The position numbers and the translations under genes were made by a program. Positions 1-8,752 of a stretch of 64,000 nucleotides of DNA are shown here, piece by piece (position 1 is the stretch's first letter; the number at the start of each line of letters is the position of its first letter). The notes below the pieces were generated by a model. It saw only the letters and a program-made list of their open reading frames with translations, was not told the origin of the DNA and did no database searches. Source of the DNA: Synechococcus sp. A18-25c (GTDB lineage: Bacteria; Cyanobacteriota; Cyanobacteriia; PCC-6307; Cyanobiaceae); the NCBI RefSeq assembly GCF_014280035.1, contig NZ_CP047957.1, positions 992,001 through 1,056,000 of the forward strand, written 5' to 3'.

Positions 1-338
1 TACACGAAATAGGCACCCATGGCCATCGTGAGAAGCCATAGGGCACGGAATCCCCAGAGGTTGTCCTTGTGCAGGTAGCGTTCAGCGAAATAGGCGACGA
101 AGCTGGAACTGACCAGGATGACGGTGTTGATGAAAGGGAGCTTTGTCTCTAGACCCTCAACACCCTCCGGAAGCCACTCGGGGCTGGTGAGTTTGAGCAG
201 CGAAAAGCCCACAAAGAAAGCCAGAAAGATGATGCTTTCTGAGCAGAGAAAAATAATGAACCCGGTGAGGTTGTGGCCGTCGTGCTTGATGTGCCCCGGT
301 TGATGATTGAGAGAAAGATCTGGATTGGCGCTGGTCAT
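1..338 (-). CDS. ctaE: Cytochrome c oxidase subunit III, 3' end cut by window edge
   Basis: Integral membrane subunit of a heme-copper terminal oxidase. The visible 112 residues start with MTSANPDLSL and contain the first two membrane segments, including the family-typical stretch FIIFLCSESIIFLAFFVGFS and the later INTVILVSSSFVAYFAERY. The ATG lies 4 bases after the subunit I stop, so the gene is the last visible member of the DUF2231-DUF2231-ctaC-ctaD-ctaE operon. The C-terminal part lies beyond base 1. Because the linked subunits look like the alternative (ARTO-type) oxidase, this is probably the second ctaE copy of the genome rather than the one for the classical aa3 oxidase (inference). 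Confidence 0.9.
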   Translation of the reverse strand, partial: MTSANPDLSLNHQPGHIKHDGHNLTGFIIFLCSESIIFLAFFVGFSLLKLTSPEWLPEGVEGLETKLPFINTVILVSSSFVAYFAERYLHKDNLWGFRALWLLTMAMGAYFV

Positions 339-342
339 CGAT

Positions 343-2031
343 TTAGGCCTCCATGGATCGGCGGATGTAGAACTCTTCGTCCTCAACGAGGGGGCGCCCC
401 AGTCCGTAGCCATAGGGCTCACTCATGACCGTGGGCACGTCATCTTCAAAATTTTCGGCAGGGGGTGGAGAAGGCAGTAGCCATTCCAGTCCGATCGCAT
501 TCCATGGGTTGGCGGACGCTTTGGCGCCCCGTGACCAGGAGCTGACAAGGTTGAGGATGAATGGAATGGAAGCCACACCGAGCATGAAAGCCCCGATGCT
601 GGCAATCACATTCCAGATGGCAAATTCCGGGTCATAGGAGGCCACACGGCGGGGCATGCCGTAAAGGCCGGCCCAATGAAGAGGGAGCCAATTGAGTGTT
701 GCCCCGATGAATGTGAGAGCGAAATGCACCTTGCCGAGACCTTCGTAATACATGCGCCCGGTGAACTTCGGGAACCAGTGGTAGATGCCGGCGAAGATCC
801 CGAAACCGATCGTGTTGAAGATGATGTAGTGAAAATGAGCCACCACGAAATAGGTGTTGCCGACGTGAATATCAATCGGAACGGTGCCAAGCATGACGCC
901 GGTAATGCCGCCGAAGATGAAATTCACCAGTCCTCCCAAGACAAACAACATTGGAGTGGTGAGGCGGATCTTGCCTCCCCAAAGAGTGCCTAGCCAGGCG
1001 AACACCTTCACGCCTGTGGGTACGGCGATCAGCATGGTGGTGACCATGAACAAATTGCGCATCCACTGGGGTGTTCCTGTGTAAAACATGTGGTGAACCC
1101 ACACGATCAGACCGAGGAACGTGATGATGAACGAGGCCAGAGCTACGAACTTGTAGCCGAAAAGTGGTTTGCGTGAATACACCGTGATGAGTTCGGAAAA
1201 GATGCCGAACACCGGCAGCACCATGACGTACACCGCTGGGTGCGAGTAAAACCAGAAGAAATGTTGATAGAGAACCGGATCGCCTCCGCCTTCAGGTCGA
1301 AAGAAACTGGTGCCGAAGCTGAGGTCAAAGAGGAGCATGATGGCGCCGCCTGTTAAGGCAGGCAGGCCAATGAGCTGGAGGGTCTGTGCCGCCCAGGCAG
1401 TCCAGATGTACACAGGCATCTTGAAGAAACCCATGCCGGGAGCACGCATCCGCAGGATCGTGGTGACAAAGTTGATCGCGCCCATGATCGAGGAAATGCC
1501 GGAAAGCGCTACAGCGAGGATCCACAGAAATTCCCCGTTGATCAGATGCCCAAGCGGGTTCTGAATGCTGACCGGTGGATACGACCACCAACCGGATGAC
1601 GCAGGACCGCCCGGCACGAAAAAGCTGCTCAGCAACACCAGGGCAAACACAGGCACCAACCAGAAGGCGGCGGCATTCACCTTGGGGAAGGCCATGTCGG
1701 GTGCCCCGATCATGGTCGGAATCAACAGGTTGTTGAATCCATTGAGGACCGGAAAAAGAAATAGGAACAGCATCACTGTCCCGTGCATCGTGTAAAGACC
1801 GTTGTAAACACTCGGGTCAACTAGATCGGATGGAGGTGTGATCAGCTCTCCGCGCATCACCATGGCCAGCAGACCTCCCACGAGCAGGAAGAACAGCGAC
1901 AAGCCGATGTATTGGATACCGATCACCTTGGCGTCGGTGTTGAAACTGAAAAAGCGTTTCCAGTTGTCGGGTGCCCCTGGAACAGGATGGGGAGCCTTGA
2001 GCACCCTCGGGTCGTAATTCGTGCTGGTCAT
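343..2031 (-). CDS. ctaD: Cytochrome c/quinol oxidase subunit I, A2-type (alternative oxidase)
   Basis: Catalytic subunit of a heme-copper oxidase that reduces O2 to water; 562 residues and about twelve membrane helices. The ligands can be read: heme His near 83 (TMHGTV), the CuB/Tyr motif at 262-268 (YSHPAVY), the CuB pair His313-His314 (WVHHMF) and the late VAHFHY pair. The classical proton-channel glutamate of the GHPEVY motif is replaced by Ala266, and the preceding residues are Tyr-Ser. This is the published signature (YSHPxV) of A2-type oxidases. An in-frame upstream extension to 2112 exists but overlaps ctaC; MTSTNYDPRV at 2031, 5 bases after the ctaC stop, is the natural start. Confidence 0.95.
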   Translation of the reverse strand: MTSTNYDPRVLKAPHPVPGAPDNWKRFFSFNTDAKVIGIQYIGLSLFFLLVGGLLAMVMRGELITPPSDLVDPSVYNGLYTMHGTVMLFLFLFPVLNGFNNLLIPTMIGAPDMAFPKVNAAAFWLVPVFALVLLSSFFVPGGPASSGWWSYPPVSIQNPLGHLINGEFLWILAVALSGISSIMGAINFVTTILRMRAPGMGFFKMPVYIWTAWAAQTLQLIGLPALTGGAIMLLFDLSFGTSFFRPEGGGDPVLYQHFFWFYSHPAVYVMVLPVFGIFSELITVYSRKPLFGYKFVALASFIITFLGLIVWVHHMFYTGTPQWMRNLFMVTTMLIAVPTGVKVFAWLGTLWGGKIRLTTPMLFVLGGLVNFIFGGITGVMLGTVPIDIHVGNTYFVVAHFHYIIFNTIGFGIFAGIYHWFPKFTGRMYYEGLGKVHFALTFIGATLNWLPLHWAGLYGMPRRVASYDPEFAIWNVIASIGAFMLGVASIPFILNLVSSWSRGAKASANPWNAIGLEWLLPSPPPAENFEDDVPTVMSEPYGYGLGRPLVEDEEFYIRRSMEA

Positions 2032-2036
2032 CGGGG

Positions 2037-2981
2037 TCAGGCGTCGTGGGGCTCGTCGGGATTGCCGGGGTCGTTGACCATCGGTGGTGTTGCTGGAGGC
2101 ACCGTGGCCCATCCACGGTTGCCGTCTTTAAGTCGCTTGGCGTAGAGCGATGTCCCAGGGCTCAGTCCCTGCACAAGCGGACGTTTGGCCGTGGCCTTCA
2201 GCCAGGTGTTGTAAGCCTGCTCGGACTCCACGACCACGTCGGTTTGGTTGTGAGAGAAGTAGGCGCCACTGAACATCGAGTCGCGCAGGCGATATCGACC
2301 TTCTCGAGTCGGTGTGATGCTGTATGAGATCACACTTCCAGGAATGATGTCCTGTTTCAAACGGAATGCTGGGATGTAGAAGCCATGCAAGACATCCTCC
2401 GAGCTGAGCTGGAAATTGGCCCGCTGATTGATCGGTAAATGCAGTTCTGAGCTACGCACACCATCGGGATAAATGAATTCCCACGACCACTGGCGGGCAA
2501 TTACATCGATCGGCCCGATGTCACGACGAGCATCCACAGTTGCCACGGCATCAGGGGCTTGGTTCACCGCAACGTCATATTTCTGCTTGGGGCCCAGGGA
2601 CGCCAGTTTTTCGTTGACTTGGATCGAATAGAAGGCCAAAGCCATCACGATCACGAAGGGAATCACTGTCCAAGTGATTTCCAATCGGGTGTTGCCTTCG
2701 ATGGGAAGACCGTCACTTTCGTCATACTTCTCTGCCCGGTTGAAGATCACAGACCAAAGGATGAAACCCACGGATCCGATGAAAATGAAGGCACCGATCC
2801 CTACTTCAAGACTGAACAGGTCATCGACATAGGGCGCAGCCGTTGATGCAGGAACAGGAAGCCATGCGTAAGACCATTGGGCGACTTGAATGCTCAAGAG
2901 AGCATCCGCAATTGTTGCCATCGCAACGATGACCAGCAATCGGAGAGGGAATCCCTTTTTGGGTGTTTGTGTAGATGTCAT
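2037..2981 (-). CDS. ctaC: Oxidase subunit II lacking CuA ligands (ARTO / quinol-oxidase type)
   Basis: Subunit II of the oxidase, 314 residues, with two N-terminal membrane helices (about 11-32 and 55-80), a third hydrophobic stretch at 104-120 and a periplasmic/lumenal cupredoxin domain. In cytochrome c oxidases this domain binds the dinuclear CuA centre with a CxExxxCxxxHxxM motif. Here the aligned stretch at 234-244 reads DSMFSGAYFSH, so both Cys, the Glu, the His and the Met are gone. Only the upstream His199 (DVLHGF) remains. Loss of CuA implies that cytochrome c is not the donor, and a quinol is likely (known for bo3-type and proposed for cyanobacterial ARTO). Overlaps the upstream DUF2231 gene by ATGA. 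Confidence 0.93.
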   Translation of the reverse strand: MTSTQTPKKGFPLRLLVIVAMATIADALLSIQVAQWSYAWLPVPASTAAPYVDDLFSLEVGIGAFIFIGSVGFILWSVIFNRAEKYDESDGLPIEGNTRLEITWTVIPFVIVMALAFYSIQVNEKLASLGPKQKYDVAVNQAPDAVATVDARRDIGPIDVIARQWSWEFIYPDGVRSSELHLPINQRANFQLSSEDVLHGFYIPAFRLKQDIIPGSVISYSITPTREGRYRLRDSMFSGAYFSHNQTDVVVESEQAYNTWLKATAKRPLVQGLSPGTSLYAKRLKDGNRGWATVPPATPPMVNDPGNPDEPHDA

Positions 2982-3613
2982 GGCAGGGCCTCCTTGAGAT
3001 CTGCGCCTGCCGCCAAGAGCTGATCCGCGGTGATGTGAACACCAAATTCACTGGCCAGCCAAGCCCCGAGGCTTCCGTGCACTCCCATGATCAGCAGAAT
3101 CAGGGTTCCACATCCCAGATACAGCCAGGTCACCTGCCGGCCAAAATCCTTGCGCCAGACGAAACGCTGATAACCGCGCCAGATGGTCATCGCCACGATG
3201 GCCAGCAGCAGGATGACGCCGCCGATGCCGTGCCAAAGCATTGTGCTGATGGCATTCTGGCCGATCAAACTGCGGATTCCCGGCAGCGGGACGGCCAGCA
3301 GCATCTCGTAGAAGCCTGCGGCCACAGTGAAAAAGGTGATAACGCTGCAGGCGAGCACGTTGTACCAACCCACATCATGAAATCCACTACGGGTCACGGG
3401 TAGGGCTAGGTAGCGGAACACCCGCTTTTCAAGCGGATAGAACGCACCTGCAAAATCAAATGCGATGCCGATGGCGAACAATCCGATGGTGAAATGCACC
3501 AAATTCGGATGGATCGGGATGGCGTAAGGGAGATCGTTTGCCCCCAGTTGGTCTGCGATGTCGTTGATGGGAGAGGGGATGGCCATCAGTTGGATCAGGT
3601 TGAGGGATGTCAT
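2978..3613 (-). CDS. DUF2231 four-helix membrane protein, second of the pair
   Basis: A 211-residue membrane protein of the DUF2231 family, function unknown. Hydrophobic segments lie at about 36-58, 84-106, 126-144 and 163-180. The first begins with the motif HPNLVHF (His35, His40), also present in its upstream neighbour. Further histidines sit at helix ends (His79, His128, His179). The pattern suggests a membrane heme or metal site (inference only). It overlaps ctaC at its 3' end and the first DUF2231 gene at its 5' end, each by four bases (ATGA), which implies translational coupling and a role tied to the oxidase, such as assembly, heme delivery or an extra electron-transfer subunit. Confidence 0.85.
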   Translation of the reverse strand: MTSLNLIQLMAIPSPINDIADQLGANDLPYAIPIHPNLVHFTIGLFAIGIAFDFAGAFYPLEKRVFRYLALPVTRSGFHDVGWYNVLACSVITFFTVAAGFYEMLLAVPLPGIRSLIGQNAISTMLWHGIGGVILLLAIVAMTIWRGYQRFVWRKDFGRQVTWLYLGCGTLILLIMGVHGSLGAWLASEFGVHITADQLLAAGADLKEALP

Positions 3614-4125
3614 GACACCGCTCCACTACGAATGGCTTCCACCACCGGGACGGTGTGAAGTCCGTAGACCCAAACCAGCTTGTCTCCGAGATACACCTGG
3701 CAGAACACGAGGGTTGCCAGCACGCCGTCAATGACGAGAAAGCCGGTGGGCAAATGCGTGGGATCTTTTTGTCGGACCACATAACGCCATCCGGTCAGGA
3801 GCCCTAACACCCCCGCCAGTGACCATCCGATGGTGCTGTGGTAGTTGAGGATGTCACGGGAGGCACCGTACGGATTGGCCAGACCTGCCTCAATTTGGCC
3901 AAAAATAATCGCTACGAAGATGGCCACCGTGGCCACCACCAAATTCCAGAAGGTCACTTCGAAGAGATTCTTTCGGCGCGTGATCACACCAACCAGATCG
4001 AACACGACGCTGATCAGTGCCATCGCGATCACAAAGTGCACCACGATTGGGTGAATGACATCCAACCAGGGAAGATTTTTATCGTTGAGCGGTGGAAGCA
4101 GCTCGAGCATCGGCAAGCCGAGCAA
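3610..4125 (-). CDS. DUF2231 four-helix membrane protein, first of the pair
   Basis: A 171-residue DUF2231 membrane protein and first gene of the oxidase operon. Helices lie at about 24-47, 58-78, 99-113 and 128-147. It shares HPIVVHF (His25, His30) with the second DUF2231 protein and has His96 and His157 near membrane borders. M1 or M6 could be the start; M1 is listed. Known family members often sit next to respiratory genes, but no biochemical function is established to my knowledge. Upstream lies a 123-base gap to the exchanger gene, containing a perfect 7-bp hairpin at 4193-4209 with no T-run. Confidence 0.82.
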   Translation of the reverse strand: MLGLPMLELLPPLNDKNLPWLDVIHPIVVHFVIAMALISVVFDLVGVITRRKNLFEVTFWNLVVATVAIFVAIIFGQIEAGLANPYGASRDILNYHSTIGWSLAGVLGLLTGWRYVVRQKDPTHLPTGFLVIDGVLATLVFCQVYLGDKLVWVYGLHTVPVVEAIRSGAVS

Positions 4126-4248
4126 CGCTTCCTAAGGATGAACAGCTTTTTGGATGTAGTCACCCTTTCGTGAACGAATCCGCGCCTGGCTGTGATGAGT
4201 TGCTCATCAAACCTGGCTGGCACGACGCATTGTCTCGCTGCCTTGTGG

Positions 4249-5382
4249 TCAGGGACGGTTGCGACGCAGTTGGCGCCAGTAGAGGCCAGCTTGCGTCACG
4301 ATCAGAACAATCACCGCGGGAAGCACAAGACAGAGCATGACCAGCCGGAACTCGTCTTGCCAGGTGGGCAGGGTGCGTGGCAGCACCTGATCCACCACAT
4401 AAAAGATGTAGAGGCCGAGCAGGATGCCTCCTTCCAGACGTGTGATCAGCCCCTTGGTCCAGAAAATGGGCAGGCAGGCCAAAGCGGTGATCACCATCAC
4501 GGGGATGTCGCGTTCGATCAGCAAGGCGCCCACCTCAAGGCCTCCTGCTCCGCTGGCAGCCACCGCACTCGCTCCGAGCACGAGCATCTGGTTCAGAAGA
4601 TTGCTCCCAACAACGTTGCCGATGGCCAGGTCGGTTTTGCCTTTGATGGCAGCCACCAGCGACGTGATCAGTTCCGGCATTGAGGTGCCGGCAGACACGA
4701 TGGTCAAGCCGATCACCGATTTGCTGACACCCAGAATTGTGGCGGCTGCTGAGGCGCCATTGACCAACACCTTGGAACCAACCCCAAGAAGCAGGATCCC
4801 CAGCAGCAAAGACAACACCGCTTTCACGAGCCCTCGTTTGCCTTGATCAGGGTTCACATCGGGCTCAGCCTCCTCGACACCCTCCGGTTCTTCGCGGGCG
4901 GTGCGGATTTCCCAGATTGAGTTGATCACCAACGCCAGTAGCAGTGCTGCACCTGACTGCCAGGTGACACGCCCAGCGGAGGCCATGCCCCAAACCGCTG
5001 CGGAGACGGCGATCATCACCGGCACGTCCCTGCGGACAAGACGGCTTTCGACCCGAAGCGGCATCACGAGGGCACTGCTGCCGAGCACCACCATCACGTT
5101 GAAGATGTTGCTTCCGACCACATTGCTGACGGCCAGGGCGTCCATGCCTCGAAGCACAGAACTCACGCTCACAAACAGTTCTGGAGCGCTGGTGCCGAAG
5201 GACACGACGGTGAGTCCAATCACCAGCTGCGGAATGCCGAAAATCAGGGAGAGAGTGACCGCTCCTTGAACAAACACCTCCCCGCCGGCGAATAGCAGGC
5301 CGATCCCGACCAAAATTTCCAGAAACGATTGCAGGAAGTCGGGCATCTGGAACGACGGCAGGCTCACATTGTGCGACGCCAT
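4249..5382 (-). CDS. Calcium/sodium antiporter (CaCA family, YrbG-like)
   Basis: Inner-membrane cation exchanger of about 377 residues with the duplicated alpha-repeats of the CaCA superfamily. The first carries FGTSAPELFVS and SNVVGSNIFN, the second AGTSMPELITS and GNVVGSNLLN. An acidic linker (EPEGVEEAEPDVNPDQ) separates the halves. These proteins move Ca2+ or Na+ against each other. The open frame continues upstream to 5484 but would overlap the divergent bicA start, so the MMASHN start at about 5382 (or MPDFLQ at 5346) is preferred. The divergent position next to a Na+-dependent bicarbonate transporter suggests shared expression and a role in restoring the Na+ gradient (inference). Confidence 0.88.
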   Translation of the reverse strand: MASHNVSLPSFQMPDFLQSFLEILVGIGLLFAGGEVFVQGAVTLSLIFGIPQLVIGLTVVSFGTSAPELFVSVSSVLRGMDALAVSNVVGSNIFNVMVVLGSSALVMPLRVESRLVRRDVPVMIAVSAAVWGMASAGRVTWQSGAALLLALVINSIWEIRTAREEPEGVEEAEPDVNPDQGKRGLVKAVLSLLLGILLLGVGSKVLVNGASAAATILGVSKSVIGLTIVSAGTSMPELITSLVAAIKGKTDLAIGNVVGSNLLNQMLVLGASAVAASGAGGLEVGALLIERDIPVMVITALACLPIFWTKGLITRLEGGILLGLYIFYVVDQVLPRTLPTWQDEFRLVMLCLVLPAVIVLIVTQAGLYWRQLRRNRP

Positions 5383-5469
5383 CATCCCGTTGACCTGCGA
5401 CGGCTTGTATCGATCTGGTCTGATCCCGTGGGCGGCGACTAGCATTACGCCACATTTGTAACGGACGGT

Positions 5470-7131
5470 ATGTTCCTGAATCACATCAGCACCCGCAACA
5501 TCAAAGGCGATGTCTTCGGTGGAGTGACTGCTGCGGTGGTTGCGTTACCAATGGCTCTGGCCTTTGGTGTGGCGTCAGGGGCTGGGGCGGCTGCCGGCCT
5601 CTGGGGTGCCGTGATCATCGGCTTGGTGGCTTCCCTGTTCGGGGGTACCCCAACACTGATTTCCGAGCCAACCGGTCCGATGACCGTGGTCTTCACCGCC
5701 GTCATCCTCAACTTCACCACCCAGATTCCTGACCAGGCAACGGCCCTGGCCATGGCGTTCACCACGGTGATCCTGGCGGGCGTCTTCCAGATCCTGTTCG
5801 GCTTTTTCCGACTAGGTCGTTACATCACGATGATGCCCTACACCGTGATTTCGGGCTTCATGTCCGGCATTGGTGTGATCCTGGTCATCCTTCAACTGGC
5901 TCCGTTTCTCGGCCAGAGCAGCCCGTCGGGAGGTGTCGTGGGAACGCTCACGGCACTACCTCAGCTGTTGGCCAATGTTCAGCCCATGGAGCTCACTCTC
6001 GCTGTGGTGACGCTGCTGATCCTTTGGTTCACACCTGAGCAGGTCAAGCGTTGGGTTCCTCCTCAGTTGCTGGCATTGCTGATCGGAACGCTGATCTCCT
6101 TGACCTTGCTCGGGGATGTGGAGTTGCGAAGGATCCCCGAGTTCTCGGCGGACTTCCCCAGGTTTCAGATGCCCAATTTCACCGGAGGGCAGCTGCGGGT
6201 GATGGTCGTTAACGGTGCGGTCTTGGGCATGCTCGGCTGCATCGATGCTTTGCTCACCTCCGTCGTGGCGGACAGCCTCACTCGCACGGAGCACGATTCC
6301 AATAAGGAACTGATCGGTCAGGGTTTGGGCAACGTGGTCTCCGGACTATTCGGAGGCTTGCCCGGCGCCGGAGCCACCATGGGCACGGTGGTGAACATCC
6401 AAGCTGGCGGACGTTCGGCTCTCTCTGGAATCGTCCGTGCGTTGATTCTGATGTTGGTGATCCTGCTGTTCGCGGGAGCGGCATCGGCAATCCCATTGGC
6501 CGTGCTGGCCGGCATTGCCCTGAAGGTTGGATTCGACATCATCGATTGGAGCTTCCTGCAACGCGCCCATCACCTCTCGATCAAGGCGGCCTGCATCACC
6601 TACGGCGTGATCGCTCTCACTGTTCTGGTGGATCTGATCTGGGCGGTTTTTATTGGTGTGTTCGTGGCCAATGTGCTCACCATCGAGCGAATGACGGCTC
6701 TGCAAGCCAAGGGTGTGAAGACCATCAGCACCACCGATGATGATGTTGAACTGCCTTCTGACCAGCAGGAGCTCCTGGATCAGGCCTCTGGGCGACTGCT
6801 GCTGTTCCAACTCGCAGGGCCAATGATCTTCGGCGTGGCGAAAACGATCAGCCGGGAGCACAACGCCATCGAAGATTGCGAGGCGGTGTTGTTTGATCTC
6901 ACCGAGGTTTCCCATCTGGGTGTGACCGCTTCCCTTGCGCTGGAAAATGCCATCAAAGAAGCGGTCGAAGTGGGACGTTCTGTCTATGTGGTGGTGATGA
7001 ATGGGGCCACGCGCAATCGCCTCGAGAAGCTCAAGCTGCTGGATCTTCTCCCCGAGGAGCACGTCAGCGACGATCGTGGACAGATTCTTCGCTTGGCCGT
7101 TGGAGAGCTGCCCTTACTTCAGGAGGTCTGA
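5470..7131 (+). CDS. bicA: SulP-family bicarbonate transporter, BicA-like
   Basis: Plasma-membrane inorganic carbon transporter of the SulP/SLC26 family, 553 residues, close to the usual BicA length. The N-terminal half closely follows known BicA sequences: [20 protein letters not shown], then [36 protein letters not shown] and [12 protein letters not shown]. The C-terminal STAS domain starts near residue 440 ([15 protein letters not shown]) and runs to the end. BicA is a Na+-dependent, high-flux, lower-affinity HCO3- importer feeding the CO2-concentrating mechanism. The start [14 protein letters not shown] fits the family. It ends just before pyrC, which may share the transcript. Other SulP substrates such as sulfate are possible but less likely. 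Confidence 0.88.
   Translation: MFLNHISTRNIKGDVFGGVTAAVVALPMALAFGVASGAGAAAGLWGAVIIGLVASLFGGTPTLISEPTGPMTVVFTAVILNFTTQIPDQATALAMAFTTVILAGVFQILFGFFRLGRYITMMPYTVISGFMSGIGVILVILQLAPFLGQSSPSGGVVGTLTALPQLLANVQPMELTLAVVTLLILWFTPEQVKRWVPPQLLALLIGTLISLTLLGDVELRRIPEFSADFPRFQMPNFTGGQLRVMVVNGAVLGMLGCIDALLTSVVADSLTRTEHDSNKELIGQGLGNVVSGLFGGLPGAGATMGTVVNIQAGGRSALSGIVRALILMLVILLFAGAASAIPLAVLAGIALKVGFDIIDWSFLQRAHHLSIKAACITYGVIALTVLVDLIWAVFIGVFVANVLTIERMTALQAKGVKTISTTDDDVELPSDQQELLDQASGRLLLFQLAGPMIFGVAKTISREHNAIEDCEAVLFDLTEVSHLGVTASLALENAIKEAVEVGRSVYVVVMNGATRNRLEKLKLLDLLPEEHVSDDRGQILRLAVGELPLLQEV
7121..7126 (+). promoter_or_regulatory. Ribosome binding site deciding the pyrC TTG start
   Basis: A full AGGAGG lies inside the last codons of bicA, 7 bases before the TTG at 7134. 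It fixes the unusual TTG as the pyrC start and suggests that bicA and pyrC are translated from one message. Confidence 0.75.
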
Positions 7132-7133
7132 CC

Positions 7134-8225
7134 TTGGCTCAGGTGCCGTCATCACTTGTGCTCCGCCGTCCTGATGACTGGCATGTGCACCTGAGGGACG
7201 GAGCGATGCTTCAGGCCGTGCTGCCAGCCACGGCCAGAACCTTTGCCCGGGCCATCGTGATGCCCAATTTGCGACCTCCGATCACCACGGTCGACGCTGC
7301 GCTCGCTTACCGCAGCCGGATTCTTTCAGCGCTTCCGCAGGGACAGCCGTTTGAGCCGCTGATGACCGCTTATCTCACCGACGATCTTGATCCCAATGAG
7401 TTGGAGCGTGGGTTTCGCGAGGGAGTGTTCACCGCCGCGAAGCTCTATCCCGCGAACGCCACCACCAATTCGGCGGCCGGTGTGAGTGATCTCGCTCGGA
7501 TCGCCGCGGTGCTGGAGCTTATGGAATCCATCGACATGCCTCTGCTCATTCATGGCGAGGTCACCGATCCAGAGGTGGATATTTTTGATCGGGAAGCGGC
7601 TTTCATCGACCAGCACTTGATCCCTCTGCGTCGCCGCCACCCGGGATTGCGAATTGTGCTGGAACACATAACCACCGAGCAGGCTGCTGTTTACATCCGG
7701 GATGAGCACCTCGCTGGTGATCGTCGTCTGGCCGCCACGATCACCCCCCATCACCTCCATCTCAATCGCAATGCGATGTTCATGGGAGGACTGCGCAGCG
7801 ACTTTTACTGTCTCCCGGTCGTGAAGCGTGAATGTCATCGCCAAGCGTTGATTGCGGCCGCAACAAGTGGTCTTCCCTGCTTCTTTCTTGGCACAGACTC
7901 TGCTCCCCACCCTCGTTCTGGTAAGGAGTCGGCGTGCGGTTGTGCCGGGATTTTCAATGCGCTCCACGCCATCGAGAGCTACGCCTGCGTGTTCGAGCAA
8001 GCCGGTGCTCTGGACCGTCTCGAGGGCTTTGCTAGTGAACATGGTCCTCGGTTCTACGGATTGCCTCTCAACGACGACACCATCACGCTCGTGCGCAAAG
8101 AGCAGTCAGTCCCCTCGCGCCTCGACCCTGTGGAAACGGTCGTATCGGCGGAAGACTCCCTTGAGGAGAATGAGTGGCCTGCTCTGTTCCACGCCGGTGA
8201 AACATTGCCTTGGTGTGTTGCTTGA
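7134..8225 (+). CDS. pyrC: Dihydroorotase (pyrimidine synthesis)
   Basis: Cytosolic zinc enzyme that cyclises carbamoyl aspartate to dihydroorotate, third step of UMP synthesis. It is of the short PyrC class: [13 protein letters not shown] holds the first metal histidines, [10 protein letters not shown] follows, the carboxylated lysine lies in [11 protein letters not shown], further metal ligands in LIHGE and LEHITT, and the catalytic Asp in [13 protein letters not shown]. Length 363 is slightly above the usual 345 or so because of a C-terminal tail. It starts with TTG 2 bases after the bicA stop. Confidence 0.95.
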   Translation: MAQVPSSLVLRRPDDWHVHLRDGAMLQAVLPATARTFARAIVMPNLRPPITTVDAALAYRSRILSALPQGQPFEPLMTAYLTDDLDPNELERGFREGVFTAAKLYPANATTNSAAGVSDLARIAAVLELMESIDMPLLIHGEVTDPEVDIFDREAAFIDQHLIPLRRRHPGLRIVLEHITTEQAAVYIRDEHLAGDRRLAATITPHHLHLNRNAMFMGGLRSDFYCLPVVKRECHRQALIAAATSGLPCFFLGTDSAPHPRSGKESACGCAGIFNALHAIESYACVFEQAGALDRLEGFASEHGPRFYGLPLNDDTITLVRKEQSVPSRLDPVETVVSAEDSLEENEWPALFHAGETLPWCVA

Positions 8226-8277
8226 TAGTCAGGCTTCTTCGAAATGAATAGGGTGCAAAGATCCGCCCAAGTCACTT

Positions 8278-8739
8278 TTGACCGACCCTTTCAGTCTGGC
8301 TCCAGAGCCTGAAAGCTACTGGCATCTCTATACCGATGCCAAGGGCATCAGTCGTCAGCAAATGTGCACGATCAGCGCCTTTGAGCTTGGTCAGCTGGGC
8401 CCCGGTGATTCTCCCCAGTTTTCTCGTGATCTCATGAAGGAAGGCAACGCCTTCGTGACCTATCTACCCGTTGGTTGGACTGCTGACTGGCATGAGAACC
8501 ATGTTCCGAAATGGATCTACGTCCTGAAAGGTGCCTGGTCTGTGGAGAGTATGGATGGCACGAAAGTGGTCATGAAAGCTGGTGAGTATTCCTATGGAGG
8601 TGACCAGGGGTGTCGGGCAACATCGGATGGCCGGCAAGGACATCTTTCTGCGCAGGTCGGTGATGAACCTTGCGTTCAGCTGATCATTCAACGGAATGAT
8701 CAGGCCTGGCGAAATCTGCCTCCTGGATCCTTCAAGTAA
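8278..8739 (+). CDS. Cupin-domain protein
   Basis: A 153-residue single-domain cupin-type protein. The beta-barrel core runs from about residue 55 to 140, with GWTADWHENHVPKWIYVLKG resembling the first cupin motif (the histidines WHENH are possible metal ligands) and a glycine-rich turn SYGGDQGC where the second motif is expected. Substrate unknown; cupins of this sort are sugar- or acid-binding isomerases, dioxygenases or regulators. The start is TTG with no good ribosome binding site, so the N-terminus is uncertain. It stops 13 bases before the SMP-30 gene, so they are probably cotranscribed. Confidence 0.75.
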   Translation: MTDPFSLAPEPESYWHLYTDAKGISRQQMCTISAFELGQLGPGDSPQFSRDLMKEGNAFVTYLPVGWTADWHENHVPKWIYVLKGAWSVESMDGTKVVMKAGEYSYGGDQGCRATSDGRQGHLSAQVGDEPCVQLIIQRNDQAWRNLPPGSFK

Positions 8740-8752
8740 GCGGCAAGTCGTC

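Noticed and set aside
4193-4209. Hairpin as terminator of the exchanger gene
   Set aside because: The stem is perfect (7 bp) but no T-run follows on either strand; left as an observation only.
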